Positions 6,561 through 8,100 of a stretch of 8,100 nt of DNA are shown piece by piece (position 1 is the first letter of the stretch; the number at the start of each line of letters is the position of its first letter). Location: the NCBI GenBank assembly GCA_903909295.1, contig CAIVVG010000149.1:1-8100 (forward strand), read 5' to 3'. The translations under genes and the position numbers were made by a program. The DNA is from an uncultured Chlamydiae bacterium (GTDB lineage Bacteria > Chlamydiota > Chlamydiia > Chlamydiales > SM23-39). Below the pieces are notes generated by a model. That model was not told the DNA's origin. It saw nothing but the letters and a program-made list of their open reading frames with translations, and searched no databases.

Positions 6561-6590
6561 TTGCAGAAAAAACGAAATATCGGGTAAGAT
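6561..6590 (+). promoter_or_regulatory. Possible ptsH promoter
   Basis: TTGCAG (6561-6566) and TAAGAT (6585-6590) sit 18 bases apart and would start transcription near 6597, about 20 bases before the ptsH ATG. Both boxes are imperfect (three and four of six matches). The position between divergent genes and the short leader make it the best candidate. Confidence 0.45.
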
Positions 6591-6617
6591 TAGTGGTGCC
6601 CTTTAGAGGGGGGCCAT

Positions 6618-6896
6618 ATGAGCAAGAAAACAAAAACTGTATTTTCTATTCTCAATGATAAAGGGCTCCACACCCGCCCTTCGACCGAGTTGGTCAAATG
6701 TGCGGCGAAGTTCAACGCTCATATCGAGCTCTCCTACCGCAATTACGTGGTCAATGCCAAGTCTTTATTGGGGATTCTCATGTTGGGAGCCGAAAAAGGG
6801 GCCAAGATCGGGATCGAGGCCGTAGGCGCCGATGCCGAAAAGGCCGTTTCAGCCCTGCTCGATCTTGCGCGCAGCGGCTTTAATATCAAGTATTAG
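6618..6896 (+). CDS. ptsH: Phosphocarrier protein HPr
   Basis: A 92-residue protein of the HPr family, the small soluble phosphocarrier that takes phosphate from enzyme I and passes it to PTS proteins or regulators. The active-site His is His18 in KGLHTRPST (16-23), a near-consensus HPr loop. The regulatory-site region is NAKSLLGILMLGA (46-58), with Ser49 at the position of the regulatory Ser46 phosphorylated by HPr kinase in Gram-positives and several other phyla. The C-terminal helix (AEKAVSALLDLARSGF) is also typical. The length is a few residues above the usual 85-90. A run of G (GAGGGGGG) about six bases before ATG 6618 is the ribosome binding site. The gene stands alone: the upstream gene diverges, the next gene converges, and no ptsI (enzyme I) follows. 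HPr in chlamydiae is thought to be regulatory more than sugar-transporting; that role here is inference. Family call very secure. Confidence 0.95.
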   Translation: MSKKTKTVFSILNDKGLHTRPSTELVKCAAKFNAHIELSYRNYVVNAKSLLGILMLGAEKGAKIGIEAVGADAEKAVSALLDLARSGFNIKY

Positions 6897-6916
6897 CCGC
6901 CCAGCGCTAGGAAAAA

Positions 6917-6936
6917 GCAGAGAGGCGAGGCTCTGC
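6917..6936. terminator. Bidirectional terminator between ptsH and rpiA
   Basis: GCAGAG (6917-6922) and CTCTGC (6931-6936) form a 6-bp stem around an 8-base loop. On the minus strand the stem is followed at once by five T, a fair terminator for rpiA. On the plus strand it is followed by CCTTTT and may weakly end ptsH. Part of the hairpin belongs to the repeat copy at 6921-6955. Confidence 0.6.
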
Positions 6937-6955
6937 CCTTTTGATTCCCATTCAT
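6921..6955. repeat. Short intergenic repeat, copy A (internally deleted)
   Basis: These 35 bases match the two ends of copy B (7636-7696): AGAG-CGAGGCTCT on the left with one mismatch, and GCCCTTTTGA-TCCCATTCAT on the right with one mismatch. Copy A lacks 26 internal bases of copy B, which include most of copy B's two hairpins. The rpiA stop codon (6954-6952) lies inside this copy. Confidence 0.75.
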
Positions 6956-7620
6956 ATACAGTTTCCTTGGGAGTTTCCTACGATAACGCGGCTGGCGATG
7001 CCGAAGAAGAAGCCGGTATCGACGACGCCGGGGACTTGGATGATTTTGAGGTGCTCCGCTTCAGGGTGCTCTACCGGATGCGGGAACTGGATATCAAAGA
7101 GGAGGTTTCCGTTCTCAGTGAGGAAGAAGGTTCCGTCGCTTTGCATGCGCCATTGGCCGTGGTAGCCGAGTTTTTCTAGGTGGTGTCTGGTAGAGGGGGA
7201 GCCGAAAAACAGGATCTCGACGGGGAGCTTGGCTCGGCCGAGTTGGGGGACGCACTTGCTCTCATCGACGATGACGATAAATTCGCGGCTTGCATAGGCG
7301 AGGATTTTTTCTCTGGTGTGGGCGCCGCCGCCTCCTTTAATCATCCGCTTGGCGGGGTCGATCTCATCGGCGCCGTCAACGGTGAGGTCGATGCGGGGGA
7401 CTTCGTTGATATCGACCACCTGAATGCCCCCTTTCCGCGCCAGCTCGGCGGAGGCGCGGGAGCTAGCGACTGCCCGGATATGGAGGCCGCGTCGGACGCG
7501 GTTAATGAGCGCCTCGATGAAGTAGGCGGCGGTCGAGCCGGTCCCCAAGCCGACAATCATCCCATCTTCAATGAGCTCAGCTGCTTTAGCCCCCGCTGCC
7601 TTTTTTCCTAGTTCGTTCAT
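6952..7620 (-). CDS. rpiA: Ribose-5-phosphate isomerase A
   Basis: A 222-residue cytoplasmic enzyme that interconverts ribose 5-phosphate and ribulose 5-phosphate in the non-oxidative pentose phosphate pathway, supplying ribose for nucleotides. All catalytic blocks are present: GLGTGSTA at 24-31 (phosphate binding), ASSRAS at 52-57, DGADEID at 82-88, KGGGGAHTREK at 95-105, and IVDESK further on. By alignment with E. coli RpiA, Asp82, Asp85, Lys95 and Glu104 correspond to active-site Asp81, Asp84, Lys94 and Glu103. Length is normal (E. coli: 219). The start is ATG 7620 (MNELGKKAAG), preceded by GGGGGT five bases upstream. The open frame continues to an ATG at 7692, but those 24 extra codons are the translation of repeat copy B and are not family-like. 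The final residues and stop codon lie in repeat copy A. Monocistronic, converging on ptsH. Very secure. Confidence 0.97.
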   Translation of the reverse strand: MNELGKKAAGAKAAELIEDGMIVGLGTGSTAAYFIEALINRVRRGLHIRAVASSRASAELARKGGIQVVDINEVPRIDLTVDGADEIDPAKRMIKGGGGAHTREKILAYASREFIVIVDESKCVPQLGRAKLPVEILFFGSPSTRHHLEKLGYHGQWRMQSDGTFFLTENGNLLFDIQFPHPVEHPEAEHLKIIQVPGVVDTGFFFGIASRVIVGNSQGNCI

Positions 7621-7635
7621 GCTGACCCCCAAAAT

Positions 7636-7696
7636 AGAGTCGAGGCTCTGCCTCGAGCACCGCAAAAGGGCTTTGGCCCTTTTGAATCCCATTCAT
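7636..7696. repeat. Short intergenic repeat, copy B (full-length, two hairpins)
   Basis: A 61-base unit just upstream of the rpiA start, sharing both ends with copy A at 6921-6955. It holds two perfect hairpins: TCGAGGC-TCT-GCCTCGA (7640-7656) and AAAAGGGC-TTTG-GCCCTTTT (7664-7683). Both copies lie in the same orientation and bracket rpiA exactly. It may be a genome-wide small repeat family; only two copies can be seen here. Confidence 0.75.
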
Positions 7697-7787
7697 AAAA
7701 GGAGTTCAGAGGACGCAAGTCCTTTGACGGGAGCGCGAGGGCTGAGTCCTCGCCCTTCTTCGCTTCATCATAGCGGAGTGGATTTTT
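7640..7787. other. Run of about five hairpins between rpiA and the downstream small gene
   Basis: In order: 7640-7656 (7-bp stem), 7664-7683 (8-bp stem), 7706-7727 (9-bp stem with one G-T pair and a GCAA loop), 7735-7753 (6-bp GCGAGG/CCTCGC stem), and 7758-7778 (7-bp stem with one G-T pair). The last is followed by GTGGATTTTT, which resembles a weak plus-strand terminator. The first two belong to repeat copy B. The region may form a structured rpiA leader, a small RNA, or a decayed mobile repeat; the sequence alone does not decide. Confidence 0.6.
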
Positions 7788-7817
7788 AAATGAGAATGGA
7801 TTATTTTAGTAGGACAT

Positions 7818-7822
7818 GGAGG
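7818..7822 (+). promoter_or_regulatory. Ribosome binding site fixing the start of the small 3' gene
   Basis: GGAGG lies six bases before the ATG at 7829 and favours that start over the ATG at 7790, which is preceded only by a T/A tract. Confidence 0.7.
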
Positions 7823-7828
7823 TATAGG

Positions 7829-8089
7829 ATGGGAATGGCAACTGAAAGTAGGATGATTGAAAGGGCTCGAGAAAAATTGACTCAGCTTTTGGAGCGGCAA
7901 GAAATTACGAATGACGCTCTCAATCGGATGAAAGAAAAGACGAGAGAGGTCCTTGCGAACAATCAGATCGATCGGACAGAGGTTCCTGGAAAGGGGCTGG
8001 CTCTCTTCGACAGCAATCAAAATTCCGCTCCTGTGAGCCAAAAAGTAAAGAATCTCATGGAGCAACTCCTCAATGCGCAACGTCATTGA
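7829..8089 (+). CDS. Small unrecognised helical protein
   Basis: An 86-residue hydrophilic protein I do not recognise. Residues about 5-44 look like one long charged helix or helical pair (ESRMIERAREKLTQLLERQ, then DALNRMKEKTREVLA), a Gly/Pro/Ser/Asn-rich linker follows (EVPGKGLALFDSNQNSAPVS), and a short C-terminal amphipathic helix (QKVKNLMEQLLNAQ) ends it. There is no signal peptide, membrane segment or catalytic motif. The Leu spacing in the first helix would allow a short coiled coil. The start at 7829 was chosen for its GGAGG; the frame extends 13 codons further up to ATG 7790, but that start lacks a ribosome binding site. It is divergent from rpiA, across the hairpin array; what follows lies outside the window. 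A real gene is likely from the ribosome binding site and protein-like composition; function unknown. Confidence 0.75.
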   Translation: MGMATESRMIERAREKLTQLLERQEITNDALNRMKEKTREVLANNQIDRTEVPGKGLALFDSNQNSAPVSQKVKNLMEQLLNAQRH

Positions 8090-8100
8090 ACATCTGTCCG

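Noticed and set aside
7180..7611. Plus-strand open frame of 143 codons antisense to rpiA
   Set aside because: Gly/Asp-rich shadow of the conserved RpiA codons, with no ribosome binding site.
7621..7692. N-terminal extension of rpiA to an ATG at 7692 (24 more codons)
   Set aside because: The extra residues are a translation of repeat copy B and its hairpins, do not look like RpiA, and ATG 7620 has a GGGGGT ribosome binding site and a family-typical start.
7684..7803. Possible inverted-repeat ends (GAATCCCATTCAT and ATGAGAATGGATT) of a small mobile element
   Set aside because: The match needs an indel and mismatches, and no target duplication is seen; not better than chance.
7790..7828. Upstream ATG at 7790 as start of the small 3' gene
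   Set aside because: No ribosome binding site precedes it, while GGAGG sits six bases before ATG 7829.
1..8100. CRISPR arrays, tRNA or rRNA genes, phage or insertion-sequence genes
   Set aside because: No regularly spaced repeats, cloverleaf-like segments, rRNA-like stretches or transposase/integrase frames were seen on either strand by eye.

Overview
The window reads as a chromosomal segment from a member of the phylum Chlamydiota, probably an environmental (amoeba- or protist-associated) lineage rather than Chlamydia itself. The main reasons are a TLC-family nucleotide transporter, which is largely restricted to chlamydiae, rickettsiae and plastids, and a tiny Lys/Arg-repeat protein resembling the chlamydial histone H1-like protein Hc2. 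The order of genes and the fairly GC-rich coding regions do not let me name a genus. This assignment is inference from gene content only.

Layout, left to right. Positions 1-1244 (minus) hold a large unrecognised protein with an N-terminal winged-helix-like segment; it runs off the left edge. It starts 15 bases after the stop of rarA (1260-2486, minus), a AAA+ replication/recombination ATPase, so the two are probably co-transcribed. An AT-rich divergent spacer (2487-2780) follows, with a strong hairpin of unclear purpose, a good sigma70-type promoter and a very strong ribosome binding site for the 60-residue histone-like gene (2781-2963, plus), which has its own terminator.

Next comes a three-gene minus-strand operon: TLC nucleotide transporter (5011-6489), then a GadC-like amino-acid antiporter (TTG start, 3574-4998), then a nitroreductase-family flavoprotein (3012-3587) that overlaps the antiporter by 14 bases. 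The two transporters fit the nutrient-scavenging life of an intracellular bacterium, one handling nucleotides and the other amino acids. A divergent promoter region (6490-6617) separates this operon from a stand-alone ptsH (HPr, 6618-6896, plus). ptsH converges on rpiA (6952-7620, minus; ribose-5-phosphate isomerase).

rpiA is flanked on both sides by copies of a short hairpin-forming repeat. The copy downstream of the gene is 26 bases shorter and supplies both the rpiA stop codon and a likely terminator. Upstream of rpiA lies a run of about five hairpins (7640-7778), then a small unrecognised helical protein (7829-8089, plus).

Most of the window is ordinary chlamydial housekeeping and transport. 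I see no phage, insertion sequence, CRISPR array, tRNA or rRNA. The parts most worth a second look are the miniature histone-like protein, the hairpin array and repeat pair around rpiA, the isolated terminator-like hairpin at 2587-2624, and the two unrecognised proteins at the window ends.
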